Position numbers and translations under genes: made by a program. DNA of 64,000 bases, taken from contig JAHBUL010000001.1 of assembly GCA_019638085.1 (NCBI GenBank), positions 408,268-472,267 of the forward strand, written 5' to 3'. The notes under the pieces are model-generated. The model saw only the letters and a program-made list of their open reading frames with translations. It was not told the origin of the DNA and ran no database searches. Shown piece by piece: positions 25,385 through 34,485 of the stretch; the first letter of the stretch is position 1; each line of letters begins with the position of its first letter. The DNA comes from Flavobacteriales bacterium. GTDB lineage: Bacteria > Bacteroidota > Bacteroidia > Flavobacteriales_F > PHOS-HE28.

Positions 25385-26755
25385 TTATTCCTCCTCGTTG
25401 AGGATCTTGTGACCGCCTTTCTTCAGGTAGACGTCACGTTCGAAGAGCTTGATGTCCTCGCGCACCATTTCCTTCACCAGGTCCTTCAGTTCGTAGGTGT
25501 GTTTCCAGCCGAGCACCCTTTTGGCCTTTGCCGGGTCGCCTTCCAAGTGATCCACTTCAGCAGGGCGGTAGTAGCGCGGGTCGATGGCCACCACGGTCTT
25601 GCCCGTCCTTTTATCGATGGCTCTTTCCTTGGCACCTTTGCCTTTCCATTCCAGCTTCATGCCGGCCTCAGCAAAGGCGAGTTCCACGAAACGACGGACG
25701 GTGTTGGTCTTGCCTGTGGCCAGTACGAAGTCATCGGGCTTCTTGGCCTGCAGCATCCGCCACATGCCTTCCACATAGTCCTTGGCGTGGCCCCAGTCGC
25801 GCTTGCTGTCGAGGTTGCCCAGGTACAGGATGTCCTGCAGGCCCAGCTTGATCTTGGCCGCTGCACGGGTGATCTTGCGGGTAACGAAGGTCTCACCGCG
25901 CAACGGACTTTCGTGGTTGAAGAGGATGCCATTGCAGGCAAAAATGCCGTAGCTCTCACGGTAGTTCTTGGTGATCCAGAACCCGTACAGCTTGGCCACG
26001 CCATAAGGGCTACGCGGGTAGAACGGTGTCTCCTCGTTCTGGGCCTGGGGCAGCACTCCGCCGTATAGTTCGCTCGTGCTTGCTTGGTAGAAGCGGGTCT
26101 TCTTTTCCAGGCCAAGTATGCGGATGGCCTCAAGGAACCGCAGCGTACCGATACCGTCCGCGTTTGCGGTGTATTCCGGTAATTCAAAGCTCACGGCCAC
26201 ATGGCTCATTGCAGCGAGGTTGTAGATCTCGTCCGGTTGTATCTGCTGCACCAAGCGAACGCAGTTGACACTGTCGGTGAGGTCGCCGTGGTGCAGGAAG
26301 AATGGCAAGCCCTTCTCGTGCTTGTCGTGGTAGAGGTGGTCGATGCGGTCCGTGTTGAAGAGCGAACTGCGACGCTTCACGCCATGCACCTCATAACCCT
26401 TCTTCAGCAATAGCTCGCTGAGGTAGGCGCCATCCTGCCCGGTAACACCGGTGATCAGGGCCACCTTACGTTTTCCTTTCGGGGCCGCGGCTTTTTTCGG
26501 AGCGGCCTTGGCGGTCACTTTCCGGGCAGCAGCGCTCTTGGCCATCACCTTTCGTGTTGCCTTTTTCTTCGCTGGGATCACGGTCTTCTTGGCCGCGACC
26601 TTTTTCACCGTCCCTGTTTTCTTGGCTACCGACTTGGCAGCCGTCTTTTTCACGGCCGCCTTTTTCGGGGCTTTCTTCTTTGCCGCTGTGGCTGAAGTGG
26701 TCGGTTTCGTTGCCTTCTTCACTGCGGCCTTTGCGGTAGCTTTCTTCTTTGCCAT
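25385..26755 (-). CDS. gmd: GDP-mannose 4,6-dehydratase with histone-H1-like N-terminal tail
   Basis: First step of GDP-L-fucose synthesis. The enzyme core (about residue 97 on) is a normal Gmd: [28 protein letters not shown], catalytic [24 protein letters not shown], and [20 protein letters not shown]. In front of it is an extra 96-residue tail of KKAxKK/AAKK units with 32 Lys, 29 Ala, 3 Arg and no Asp or Glu, like eukaryotic H1 or bacterial Hc1/AlgP C-tails. The start ATG is preceded by an A/G-rich GGAAAAAG. Met71 in the tail is the only later ATG before the core, so a shorter form is possible but would still carry part of the tail. Such a tail is not part of the usual family. Confidence 0.93.
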   Translation of the reverse strand: MAKKKATAKAAVKKATKPTTSATAAKKKAPKKAAVKKTAAKSVAKKTGTVKKVAAKKTVIPAKKKATRKVMAKSAAARKVTAKAAPKKAAAPKGKRKVALITGVTGQDGAYLSELLLKKGYEVHGVKRRSSLFNTDRIDHLYHDKHEKGLPFFLHHGDLTDSVNCVRLVQQIQPDEIYNLAAMSHVAVSFELPEYTANADGIGTLRFLEAIRILGLEKKTRFYQASTSELYGGVLPQAQNEETPFYPRSPYGVAKLYGFWITKNYRESYGIFACNGILFNHESPLRGETFVTRKITRAAAKIKLGLQDILYLGNLDSKRDWGHAKDYVEGMWRMLQAKKPDDFVLATGKTNTVRRFVELAFAEAGMKLEWKGKGAKERAIDKRTGKTVVAIDPRYYRPAEVDHLEGDPAKAKRVLGWKHTYELKDLVKEMVREDIKLFERDVYLKKGGHKILNEEE

Positions 26756-26774
26756 GTCTTTTTCCTTCTCGTGT

Positions 26775-27605
26775 TTATTGGACGATGAACCACTGGTTCA
26801 ACAGGTCGTGTTTGTTGTAGCGCATCGGTGCGCCGGTACTGACGTCGATCAAGGTGCTGCCAGCAGCGTTGACGATGGCGTGCCCTGCGGCCGTATCCCA
26901 TTCCATCGTGGGCGCATATCGCGGATAGGCATCGGCCGTTCCCTCTGCCACGAGGCAGATCTTCAGGGCACTGCCCATGCTCACCGTTTCAACCCGGCCA
27001 TGCTCCTTCTCCATCCGCTCGATGTAGGCATCGGTATCGGGTGAAGCATGGGAACGACTAGCTACGATGGTGAAGGCTTTTCTGCTCTGTTTCATTGGCA
27101 AACGCGCTGCGCTGGCGGCGAGTTCATACGCACTCTTGCCCTCCAAGGTTGTGGCCTTGTCCAAGCGATGCGCACCGCCACCTTCCCAGGCGAAGTACAG
27201 TATATCCTTTACGGGTACGTACAACGCACCGGTCACGGGGCGGTGCGATCCGAGCGCTCCCGAAGGTTCGTTGTCACGGGCCATCAGCGCGATGTTCACG
27301 GTGAACTCACCGTTCCGCTTGATGAATTCCTTGGTGCCGTCCAGTGGGTCCACCAGCCAATACACGTCCCATGCTTGGCGCTCTTCAGTGGGGATGGAAC
27401 GGCCTTCCTCGCTCAGCACAGGGAGTCCGGTCTTCGCTAATTCCTTCGCAATGGCCAAGTGTGCGCGCTTATCGGCCTCGGTCAACGGGCTTCTATCACC
27501 CTTGAGCTCCACGTCGATCGGGCGGGAATAGACGTCCAGTATTTCGCGGCCAGCAGCAAAGGCGGCGGCGATCGCATGGTCCATCAGGGGCAGAAGTTTG
27601 CTCAT
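26775..27605 (-). CDS. cysQ: 3'(2'),5'-bisphosphate nucleotidase
   Basis: Removes the 3'-phosphate of PAP, the by-product of sulfate assimilation and of sulfotransferases. Inositol-monophosphatase fold, 276 residues. Metal-site motifs are Glu66/Glu67 (LSEEGR), DPLDGTKEF (86-94) and [14 protein letters not shown] near the end. A -7 box lies five bases before the ATG. Stop is 19 bases before gmd, so cysQ-gmd-fcl may be one operon. If so, the surface glycan might carry sulfated fucose, but no sulfotransferase is in view. Confidence 0.93.
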   Translation of the reverse strand: MSKLLPLMDHAIAAAFAAGREILDVYSRPIDVELKGDRSPLTEADKRAHLAIAKELAKTGLPVLSEEGRSIPTEERQAWDVYWLVDPLDGTKEFIKRNGEFTVNIALMARDNEPSGALGSHRPVTGALYVPVKDILYFAWEGGGAHRLDKATTLEGKSAYELAASAARLPMKQSRKAFTIVASRSHASPDTDAYIERMEKEHGRVETVSMGSALKICLVAEGTADAYPRYAPTMEWDTAAGHAIVNAAGSTLIDVSTGAPMRYNKHDLLNQWFIVQ

Positions 27606-27610
27606 CGCGG

Positions 27611-27640
27611 CGAAGGTAAGCTCGTGGCGCAGTGGAGCAG
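27611..27640 (-). promoter_or_regulatory. promoter of cysQ-gmd-fcl
   Basis: Minus strand CTG (27638-27640), 19 bases, TACCTTCG (27611-27618), then five bases to the ATG. One mismatch from TTG-N19-TAnnTTYG. The short distance suggests a leaderless transcript. Confidence 0.5.
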
Positions 27641-27730
27641 GAGCAGCCGATGTCGTGTGAGCTGTGGGATCCGAAATGGCGTCAGTGGTTTGAAGGAAGG
27701 CCTGGCATCCGACAACGGACCGTTCAAACG

Positions 27731-29029
27731 CTATCGGCGGTACCGCTCCTCGTACTGCTGCCAGAGCCGCTTCTGGCGGTCGTCCAACGAAATGCCTCGG
27801 CCATCGATGTAGGCGCGGACCACGTTGTTGCTGCGCATGTCCAATGCATCACCGGTGGAAAGGAATAGCGTGGCGGACTTGCCCGCTTCCAAACTGCCAT
27901 ACCGATCATCAATACCAAGGATCGCTGCTGCATCCAAGGTGATGGCACGGAGGGCATCCTGTGACGATAGGCCGTAAACACTGGCGGTACCGGCGAGGAA
28001 GCTGAGATTTCGCGCGCCCATGCGTTCCATGCTGCCGCTGTAGCCGAGGCAGAAACGGATACCGCGCTCCTTCAGCAAAGCAGGAAGCCGATAGGGGAGG
28101 TCAACATCTTCATCCTCGCGCTGAGGCAGGCTGTGGAGCCGTTGCAGGATCACATCCACCTTTTTGTCGCGCAGCAGATCCGCCACGCGCCATGCATCAT
28201 AGCCGCCCACGATCACCATGCGCCGAACGTCCATTTCCCGGGCGAAAAGCACGGCCTCCTGGATCTCCCGTGCTCCATCTGCATGCACAAAAAGCGTCTT
28301 CTCGCCCATGAACAAACCACGCATGGCATCCAGGCGGAGATCGACCTTTTCCGGTGCGGGCGATGCCGCATAGGCCTTGGCCCGAAGGAAGAAGGAGCGG
28401 ATGTCGGTCAAGGCTTTTTTGCGTTCGGCATGCTCTTCTTTCTCCGTGGTTCCGCGCTCGGCCCACCAACCGGTGCGGGCAAAGGCGACCGGCCAATTGA
28501 GGTGGATACCATCGTCCGCATGCACCACGGCGTCATCGTTGGTCCAAGCGTCCAACTGCACAATGCCGCTGGTGCCGCTGAGGGTATTGCCACGCGGTGT
28601 TACCTGTGCTAGCAGGATCCCGTTGTTACGCACAGTGGGAATGATCCGCGAGTCCGCGTTGTAGGCTGAAAGCGCCCGTACCTCCGGCTCCATCCGTCCT
28701 GTTTCCTGTGCGTCCACGGAAGCGCGTACAGCATCGATCTCCACCAGGCCCAGAGTGGCATCCGGAAGAATGAAACCGGGATAGATATGCTGGCCTTTGG
28801 CATCGATCACCGTGTCGTAAACCGTTTTCACCGCATACTCGTAGCCCACGAAATCGATGATGCCATTTCGGAAACCGACAGCGCCATCAACAAAGGTGCG
28901 GCCATCGCCCACATGCACCAGACCGCCCTTCACCAGGATGGATCTTGTTTGCGCCGGTGCCGGTGAGGGACGCTGCGCGGCGAGGCATGCCGCGAGCCCG
29001 ATTCCGACAAGCAATGCCAAGCTTCTCAT
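27731..29029 (-). CDS. amidohydrolase-like secreted protein lacking the HxH metal motif
   Basis: 432 residues with an N-terminal MRSLALLVGIGLAACLAAQ (signal peptide, possible lipobox LAAC). Shares the composite layout of imidazolonepropionase-like amidohydrolases: N-terminal beta-sandwich (ILVKGGLVHVGDGRTF), barrel, then TLDAAAILGIDDRYGSLEAGKSATLFLSTGD at the C-terminus. At the end of strand 1, where active enzymes have GxIDxHxH, it has PGFILPDATLGLVEI, so the usual two-histidine site is missing. It overlaps the larger amidohydrolase gene by four bases and is probably its partner subunit. Confidence 0.8.
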   Translation of the reverse strand: MRSLALLVGIGLAACLAAQRPSPAPAQTRSILVKGGLVHVGDGRTFVDGAVGFRNGIIDFVGYEYAVKTVYDTVIDAKGQHIYPGFILPDATLGLVEIDAVRASVDAQETGRMEPEVRALSAYNADSRIIPTVRNNGILLAQVTPRGNTLSGTSGIVQLDAWTNDDAVVHADDGIHLNWPVAFARTGWWAERGTTEKEEHAERKKALTDIRSFFLRAKAYAASPAPEKVDLRLDAMRGLFMGEKTLFVHADGAREIQEAVLFAREMDVRRMVIVGGYDAWRVADLLRDKKVDVILQRLHSLPQREDEDVDLPYRLPALLKERGIRFCLGYSGSMERMGARNLSFLAGTASVYGLSSQDALRAITLDAAAILGIDDRYGSLEAGKSATLFLSTGDALDMRSNNVVRAYIDGRGISLDDRQKRLWQQYEERYRR

Positions 29030-32000
29030 GGGTGTTCTCCGATGGTTTCACAATGCCACTGCTCCGGCTCCTGCCGTTGAGCCTTTCTCACAGCGGCTCC
29101 GGCTTGTTTGGCCGCAAGCAGCTTGGCGGTGATCCGCGCCCGCTCGGCCTCGGCGATCATGCGTTGGTCCAGCTCACGTCTGCGGTCGTAGTAGCGTGCC
29201 CCGTCGATAAAGGTCATCATCACCTTCGCGCGGATGCTCAGCGGATCATCGTTCCAGAGCACCAGATCGGCATCTTTACCGGGCTCCACGCTGCCCATGC
29301 GACTGTCGAGATGGAGTGCCTTGGCAGGATTAAGCGTGATCATTTTCCAAGCATCCTCCGGAGCGACACCACCATACTTGATCGTCTTCGCAGCCTCTTG
29401 GTTCAGGCGGCGTCCCATCTCCGCATCGTCGCTGTTGATGCACACGTTCAGGCCCTGTTCATGCATGATGGCCGCATTGTACGGGATGGCGTCGTTCACC
29501 TCGAATTTGTAGGCCCACCAGTCGCTGAAGGTGCTCACATTGGCATCATGCCTCTTCAGCTCACGGGTCACCTTATAGCCTTCCAGTACGTGTGTGAACG
29601 TGTTGACCTGAAAGCCCATGCTATCTGCAACATGCATCAGCATCAGGATCTCGCTTTGCACGTAACTATGGCAGGTGATGCTGCGCGTGCCACCAAGGAT
29701 CTCCACCAATGCGTCCAGTTCAAGGTCGCGGCGCGGTGGAGTTGTCGCGGCTTTTTCCTTTGGTTTCAGTGATGCATACCGCCCCTGCTCGGTGGCGTAA
29801 TCCTTCGCCCGGTGGAAGGCGTCATAGTAGACTTGCTCCACACCCATCCGGGTCTGGGGGAAGCGATCGCGTGCGCCCCAGTTGCTTCGTTTTACGTTCT
29901 CCCCGAGGGCGAATTTGATCGTGCCTTGGGCTCCTTGGATCGGAAAGTCGTCGGAGCTGCGGCCCCAACGCAGCTTGATCAGTGAGCTTTGACCACCGAT
30001 CGGGTTCGCGGAGCCGTGCAGCTGTTGGACCGCCGTAACACCACCCGCCAGTGCATTGTGGATGTTGATGTCGTCCGGCGCGATCACATCGCTGATGCGC
30101 ACTTCGCTCGTTATGGCCTGTGTGCCTTCGTTCACTCCCCGTGCAATGGCGATGTGGGAATGCTCATCGATGAGGCCGGAGGTAAGGTGCATGCCGGTGG
30201 CATCGATCTCCGGAACAGTGATCTTGCTTCTCGGGAAAAGCTCCGCAATGCTCAGCTTCGGACCGACCGCTAGAATGCGCCCCTTGCTGATGCAGACATC
30301 CGTGTTGCGCAACACGCCTTGAGGTCCATTGGTCCACACGGTAGCGTTGCGGAACACCACGGTTTCAGTGTCCGGCAATTGCGTGGTACCGAACGCATTC
30401 ATCGGGTACCAGACCTCGCCCGCAGGCAGGGACCAGATGCTATCCAAGGCTGCCAATGCACGTTTCTCTTCACGGTTACCGCGGTTGTCCCCCCGTTGGC
30501 GGATGGCGCTCCAGGCGAACCATTCGCCGGTGGGGCCCTGACCTTGCCCGTCCCAGATGGCACCGCGATCGTGGATCACGCCGTTCAACCTGACCGGCCC
30601 TGCATAGCCCAGTTTTGCTCCATCGAACCAGAGGGTTACTACCGGTCCTTCGATCTTCAACACGGCCTTTACCCAAGTGGTGTCGGCACCTGCGCTTCGT
30701 ACCGAGGCAACCGGCTTTTCCGATGTCCCTTGCACACGCAGCTTCAGGATGGTGCTGCGGAGGTTCAGGTCGAAGGTACCGCGTGGGTCCTCCACATGCC
30801 GTGGCTTTGCTACGAAGCGCTTGCCACTGGACCAGGTCTCATGGATCACGTTATCCGCGCTGAGCAAGTGCTTGGAGGTGATGATCAGGTCGGCGCGCTT
30901 ACCAGCCTCCAGCGTACCTACTTGATCGGCCACCCGGAAGAATGAAGCGGGTACCGTGGTGAGCGCGGCAATGGCCGTGGCGCTGTCCAATCCATTGCGC
31001 ACCATGCGCCTCAGGCTCGGCCACATCTCCGCAGGATCTTTCAAGCCCTGCGTGGTGAAGGCGAACACGCCATTGGCCTCAGCGATGCGTGCCGGGTTGG
31101 ACGGTGCAAGTTCCCAATCCTTCAATTGCCCCAAGGTTACTTCCATGGCATCAAAGGGATCCTCCACATCATAGGCATCCGGGAGTGCAAGCGGCACGAT
31201 CAGTGGGGAGCCCGTGGCCAGTATATCAGCCAAGCGCGTGTAGGCATCACCCGTATTCCGGAGGATGAATTGCAGGCCGAATTCCTTCGCGATACGAGCG
31301 GCACGCAAACAATTTTCCGCGCTCCCTGCGTCGAACACCAAGGGTAGGTCAAGTCGTTGCGTCAGGGCCGCGAGGTCCACATCACTCTGCTCCTTATTTC
31401 CCCCGGCAGCATACCACTGGGCATCATACATGGCCTGGCGCAATACGGCTATGGCACCCATGAGTGAGTTGGGATAGTCGTCCGGGGAGCTGCCTTTACT
31501 GAAGGAGAAGTTCGCCGAGGCATGTGGAAGGAAGATGTCCTGCGCGGGTTCACGACCGGAGAGCGAAACAGCACAACCGGTGCCTCGTGCAATGCCGTCC
31601 ATGCGCTGCACCACGACCGTGGTGAATCCTTGATCACGCAGGGCCTTCGCGCGCTTTTCATCCGCAGCGTATAGCTCGCTTGCTTGTGTGCTTGCCGTGA
31701 TGGCGCGGTTCCAGTAGTTCGCCCCGGAGGCTTCCTTGACCTTGTCGCGCTCGCGCGCGGGCACGCCCAGATCACTGAAAGGCTCCACCAGGCCGGGCCA
31801 TAGGTGCAGGCCGGTGAGGTCATGCACCTCCGCGCCCATCGGGATGCGCACGCGCTTGCCCACCTCTACGATACGATCCCCCTTGATCAGCACCGTGGCG
31901 TCGGTCAATGCTACGCCGGGAGAAGTGTGTACGATCGCATGGGTGAACGCTACCAACACTTCGGCACGGTCATGCGGGCCGTTCACAGGGGCGTTCTGCT

Positions 32001-32061
32001 GGGCCGATAGGGTAAGGGCCCATGCACCAAGGAGGGCCAGGAAGAAGGATCGAAGCTGCAC
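29026..32061 (-). CDS. secreted double-domain amidohydrolase
   Basis: 1011 residues from the GTG at 32059-32061, giving the signal peptide VQLRSFFLALLGAWALTLSAQQ; the frame is open to a further GTG at 32133. Two amidohydrolase units lie in tandem. The first (about 30-420) has LHLWPGLVEPFSDLGVP in place of GxIDxHxH and looks catalytically reduced. The second (about 560-985) keeps the metal set: MHLTSGLIDEHSHIAIARG, later histidines in TCHSYVQSEILML and NTFTHVLEGYK, and Asp in NVCINSDDAEM. Both end in VGTLEAGKRADLIIT- or MGSVEPGKDADLVLW-like strands. Likely hydrolyses a cyclic amide or peptide-like substrate outside the cytoplasm; substrate unknown. Confidence 0.82.
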   Translation of the reverse strand: MQLRSFFLALLGAWALTLSAQQNAPVNGPHDRAEVLVAFTHAIVHTSPGVALTDATVLIKGDRIVEVGKRVRIPMGAEVHDLTGLHLWPGLVEPFSDLGVPARERDKVKEASGANYWNRAITASTQASELYAADEKRAKALRDQGFTTVVVQRMDGIARGTGCAVSLSGREPAQDIFLPHASANFSFSKGSSPDDYPNSLMGAIAVLRQAMYDAQWYAAGGNKEQSDVDLAALTQRLDLPLVFDAGSAENCLRAARIAKEFGLQFILRNTGDAYTRLADILATGSPLIVPLALPDAYDVEDPFDAMEVTLGQLKDWELAPSNPARIAEANGVFAFTTQGLKDPAEMWPSLRRMVRNGLDSATAIAALTTVPASFFRVADQVGTLEAGKRADLIITSKHLLSADNVIHETWSSGKRFVAKPRHVEDPRGTFDLNLRSTILKLRVQGTSEKPVASVRSAGADTTWVKAVLKIEGPVVTLWFDGAKLGYAGPVRLNGVIHDRGAIWDGQGQGPTGEWFAWSAIRQRGDNRGNREEKRALAALDSIWSLPAGEVWYPMNAFGTTQLPDTETVVFRNATVWTNGPQGVLRNTDVCISKGRILAVGPKLSIAELFPRSKITVPEIDATGMHLTSGLIDEHSHIAIARGVNEGTQAITSEVRISDVIAPDDINIHNALAGGVTAVQQLHGSANPIGGQSSLIKLRWGRSSDDFPIQGAQGTIKFALGENVKRSNWGARDRFPQTRMGVEQVYYDAFHRAKDYATEQGRYASLKPKEKAATTPPRRDLELDALVEILGGTRSITCHSYVQSEILMLMHVADSMGFQVNTFTHVLEGYKVTRELKRHDANVSTFSDWWAYKFEVNDAIPYNAAIMHEQGLNVCINSDDAEMGRRLNQEAAKTIKYGGVAPEDAWKMITLNPAKALHLDSRMGSVEPGKDADLVLWNDDPLSIRAKVMMTFIDGARYYDRRRELDQRMIAEAERARITAKLLAAKQAGAAVRKAQRQEPEQWHCETIGEHP

Positions 32062-32137
32062 GGTGAAAAAGGGTTGGCGCAATGTAGCTGGCCGGGTGAG
32101 GCTTCCAAAGGGGTGCCCGGCTATCTTTTTCACAAGC

Positions 32138-32145
32138 TACTTTTG
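32138..32145 (+). promoter_or_regulatory. -7 box TACTTTTG before the cytochrome b-like gene
   Basis: Exact TAnnTTTG, 18 bases before the ATG at 32164. It lies in the gap divergent from the amidohydrolase genes. Confidence 0.4.
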
Positions 32146-32163
32146 ACGCTCCAAACCACTTGT

Positions 32164-32625
32164 ATGAACGAAGCCGCTTCAACCGACCTGTCCTCCATCT
32201 TCTTGTTCTTCCACAGCCTCCTTCGCTGGGGCATCTTGGTCACGGTGGCCGTGGCCGGAGTTGCAGCGTTGTTTGGATGGCTGACCAAAGGTCCGGTGAT
32301 CAGCTGGCAGCGGGCCGTGGCCATCTGGGCCATGGTGCTGTGCCATGTGCAATTGCTCCTCGGCTTCGCGTTGTACTTCATGCGTTTCGATGCGTTCAAG
32401 CGGATGGCATCCGACCAGATGCGCTATTGGAAATTCGAACACTTGGGCATGATGGTGCTCGTGATCGCATTGGTGACGATCGGCCGAATGGCCAGCAAAA
32501 AAGCGAAGAGCGAGAATGGCAAACACATGCGTGTGGCCATTTTCTACCTCTTGGCCTTGGTGTTGATGTTGGCCACCATACCCTGGCCGTTCACCGCCAT
32601 CGGAGAAGGACGCGGATGGTTATGA
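32164..32625 (+). CDS. four-helix membrane protein, cytochrome b-like
   Basis: 153 residues, four transmembrane helices (about 12-38, 47-69, 88-107, 118-138). Histidines sit in or near helix ends (FLFFHSLLRWGI, AMVLCHVQLLLGFALYF, WKFEHLGMMVLVIALVTIGR), a pattern suited to binding haem b. Ends in a 4-base ATGA overlap with a cytochrome c lipoprotein gene, which supports a role in electron transfer. No named family can be assigned with confidence. Start chosen at MNEAASTDL, downstream of the -7 box; longer in-frame starts run into that box. Confidence 0.75.
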   Translation: MNEAASTDLSSIFLFFHSLLRWGILVTVAVAGVAALFGWLTKGPVISWQRAVAIWAMVLCHVQLLLGFALYFMRFDAFKRMASDQMRYWKFEHLGMMVLVIALVTIGRMASKKAKSENGKHMRVAIFYLLALVLMLATIPWPFTAIGEGRGWL

Positions 32626-32948
32626 GGAACGTGGTACTTGCCGTCCTTGTTGCGCTGATCGCCTTGGTGGCCTGTTCGGCTTCCGGAAGCTCGTCCATGG
32701 AGCAAAAGCAGGTCGCAACACCCGGAGAGAACATCTACAAGAACCAATGTGTGATGTGCCACGGCCGCAAAGGCGACTTGAACCTCAGCGGTGCGAAGGA
32801 CCTTACCATCAGCACGCTCAGCGAGGAGGAAATGATCGCAGTGGTCACCCATGGTCGCGGTGGAATGATCGGCTACAACATGACCCTATCGCAAGAGCAG
32901 ATCAAGGAGGTGGTGAACCATGTGCGTACCTTGCATGTAGTGCAGTAG
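32622..32948 (+). CDS. cytochrome c lipoprotein
   Basis: 108 residues. Starts MRNVVLAVLVALIALVACSASGSS, a lipoprotein signal with LVAC box, then one class I cytochrome c domain. The haem site is NQCVMCHGRKGDLN and the likely axial Met lies in RGGMIGYNMTLS. The C-terminal helix is EQIKEVVNHVRTL. Cotranscribed with the preceding four-helix protein, so the pair may form a small quinol- or nitrite-linked electron-transfer unit (inference). The coding end touches a repeat element. Confidence 0.88.
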   Translation: MRNVVLAVLVALIALVACSASGSSSMEQKQVATPGENIYKNQCVMCHGRKGDLNLSGAKDLTISTLSEEEMIAVVTHGRGGMIGYNMTLSQEQIKEVVNHVRTLHVVQ

Positions 32949-33157
32949 ATGGAACGCTGATGACGCGGATCGTTAGGATGGACGCCGATAAATGCCATGC
33001 TTCGTAATTGGAAGGCGAAAACATGTATCCGCGTTCCTGGTCGGCCCCATTCCTCAGGTCCGCGTTATTCTGCTGGATCCGCCTCATCAGCGTTCCATCC
33101 TAGATCCTTCCTCAGATCCGCGTTGATCTGTTAAATCCGCGTCATCAGCGCTCCATC
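32948..33157. repeat. GATCCGCGTCATCAGCG-family repeats, inverted and direct copies
   Basis: A 23-base unit at 32948-32970 (GATGGAACGCTGATGACGCG...) recurs in inverted form at 33077-33099 and 33135-33157 with one to three changes. Shorter GATCCGCGTT pieces lie between. The inverted copies can form a large stem-loop in the 214-base gap between the cytochrome c gene and hflX. Confidence 0.7.
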
Positions 33158-33162
33158 ACACC

Positions 33163-34407
33163 ATGATCGATCCACAAGAAATCCGCATTACCGCTGAAAA
33201 GGCCGTACTTATCGGCCTGGCCACGGACAAGCAGACGCCTGAGCAGGTGCTCGAATACCTCGATGAACTGGACTTTCTGGCCAATACAGCAGGCATTGAG
33301 ACGGTGAAGCGCTTTACACAGCGCATGCACAAACCGGACGGGAGGTTCCAGATCGGCTCAGGAAAGCTGGCGGAAGTGAAAGCCTGGATCGAAGAGCATG
33401 AGCCCGAGAGCTGCGTGATCTTCGATGATGAGCTGACCCCATCGCAACAGCGCAACTTGGAAAAGGAACTGGACCGGCCCGTGCTGGACCGTCCCCGCCT
33501 GATCCTGGACATCTTCGCCACCCGCGCACGCACCGCACATGCCAAGACCCAAGTGGAACTGGCGCAATACGAGTACATGTTGCCGCGCCTCACCAAGCTG
33601 TGGACACACTTGGAGCGACAGCGCGGTGGAACAGGAACCCGAGGTGGTGCCGGTGAAAAGGAGATCGAGACGGACCGTCGTTTGGTGCGCGACCGGATCA
33701 GTCTGTTGAGGAACCAGCTCAAGGATATCGACCGGCAGAAGCAGACCCAGCGCGGCAACCGCGGCAAGTTGGTGCGCGTGGCACTGGTGGGCTACACCAA
33801 CGTGGGCAAGAGCACGCTGATGAACGTGCTCAGCAAAAGCGAGGTCTTCGCGGAGGATAAGCTCTTCGCCACGCTCGACACTACGGTACGTAAGGTGGTG
33901 CTGGGCAACCTGCCCTTCCTGTTGAGCGACACGGTGGGTTTCATCCGCAAACTGCCCCATCAGCTGGTGGAGAGCTTCAAGAGCACCTTGGATGAAACGC
34001 GAGAGGCCGACCTGTTGCTGCACATCGTGGACATCAGCCATCCGCAATTCGAGGGACAGTACAACACCGTACGGCAGACGTTGGAGGAGATCGGCGCGGG
34101 CGGCAAACCCACCATCGTGGTCTTCAACAAGATCGATGCGTACCAACCGGCCCCGCACGACCCGCACGACCTGGCGCCCAAGCGCGAGGACCAATACAGC
34201 TTGGAAGAGATGGAGCGCACGTGGATGGCCCGGATCGCACATACCGACCCGGACAGCGATGAAGCGATCTTCATTTCCGCCACGCGGAAGGACAACATCG
34301 ACACGCTGCGGAAGTTGATGTACGAGCGGGTGAAGGCGATACACGTGGCGCGGTATCCTTATGAGAAGGATCTGTTATTCCAAGATTGGTCGGTGGAGGA
34401 GGAGTGA
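33163..34407 (+). CDS. hflX: GTPase HflX
   Basis: Ribosome-associated GTPase that splits stalled 70S ribosomes. 414 residues: N-terminal HflX domain with GSGKLAEVKAWIEEHEPESCVIFDDELTPSQQRNLE, coiled linker with GGTGTRGGAGEKEIETDRRLVRDRI, then the G domain with GYTNVGKSTLMN (P-loop), DTVGFIRKLPHQLVESFKSTL (G3) and FNKIDAY (G4). All key motifs are present. The repeat element ends five bases before its ATG. Confidence 0.95.
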   Translation: MIDPQEIRITAEKAVLIGLATDKQTPEQVLEYLDELDFLANTAGIETVKRFTQRMHKPDGRFQIGSGKLAEVKAWIEEHEPESCVIFDDELTPSQQRNLEKELDRPVLDRPRLILDIFATRARTAHAKTQVELAQYEYMLPRLTKLWTHLERQRGGTGTRGGAGEKEIETDRRLVRDRISLLRNQLKDIDRQKQTQRGNRGKLVRVALVGYTNVGKSTLMNVLSKSEVFAEDKLFATLDTTVRKVVLGNLPFLLSDTVGFIRKLPHQLVESFKSTLDETREADLLLHIVDISHPQFEGQYNTVRQTLEEIGAGGKPTIVVFNKIDAYQPAPHDPHDLAPKREDQYSLEEMERTWMARIAHTDPDSDEAIFISATRKDNIDTLRKLMYERVKAIHVARYPYEKDLLFQDWSVEEE

Positions 34408-34485
34408 GCGCGGTGCGTCCCAGCCTGTTGAGATGTGATATGAAACAGACCTCTGTGTCTTCGCAATTTTGCGGCTAAACCCAAT

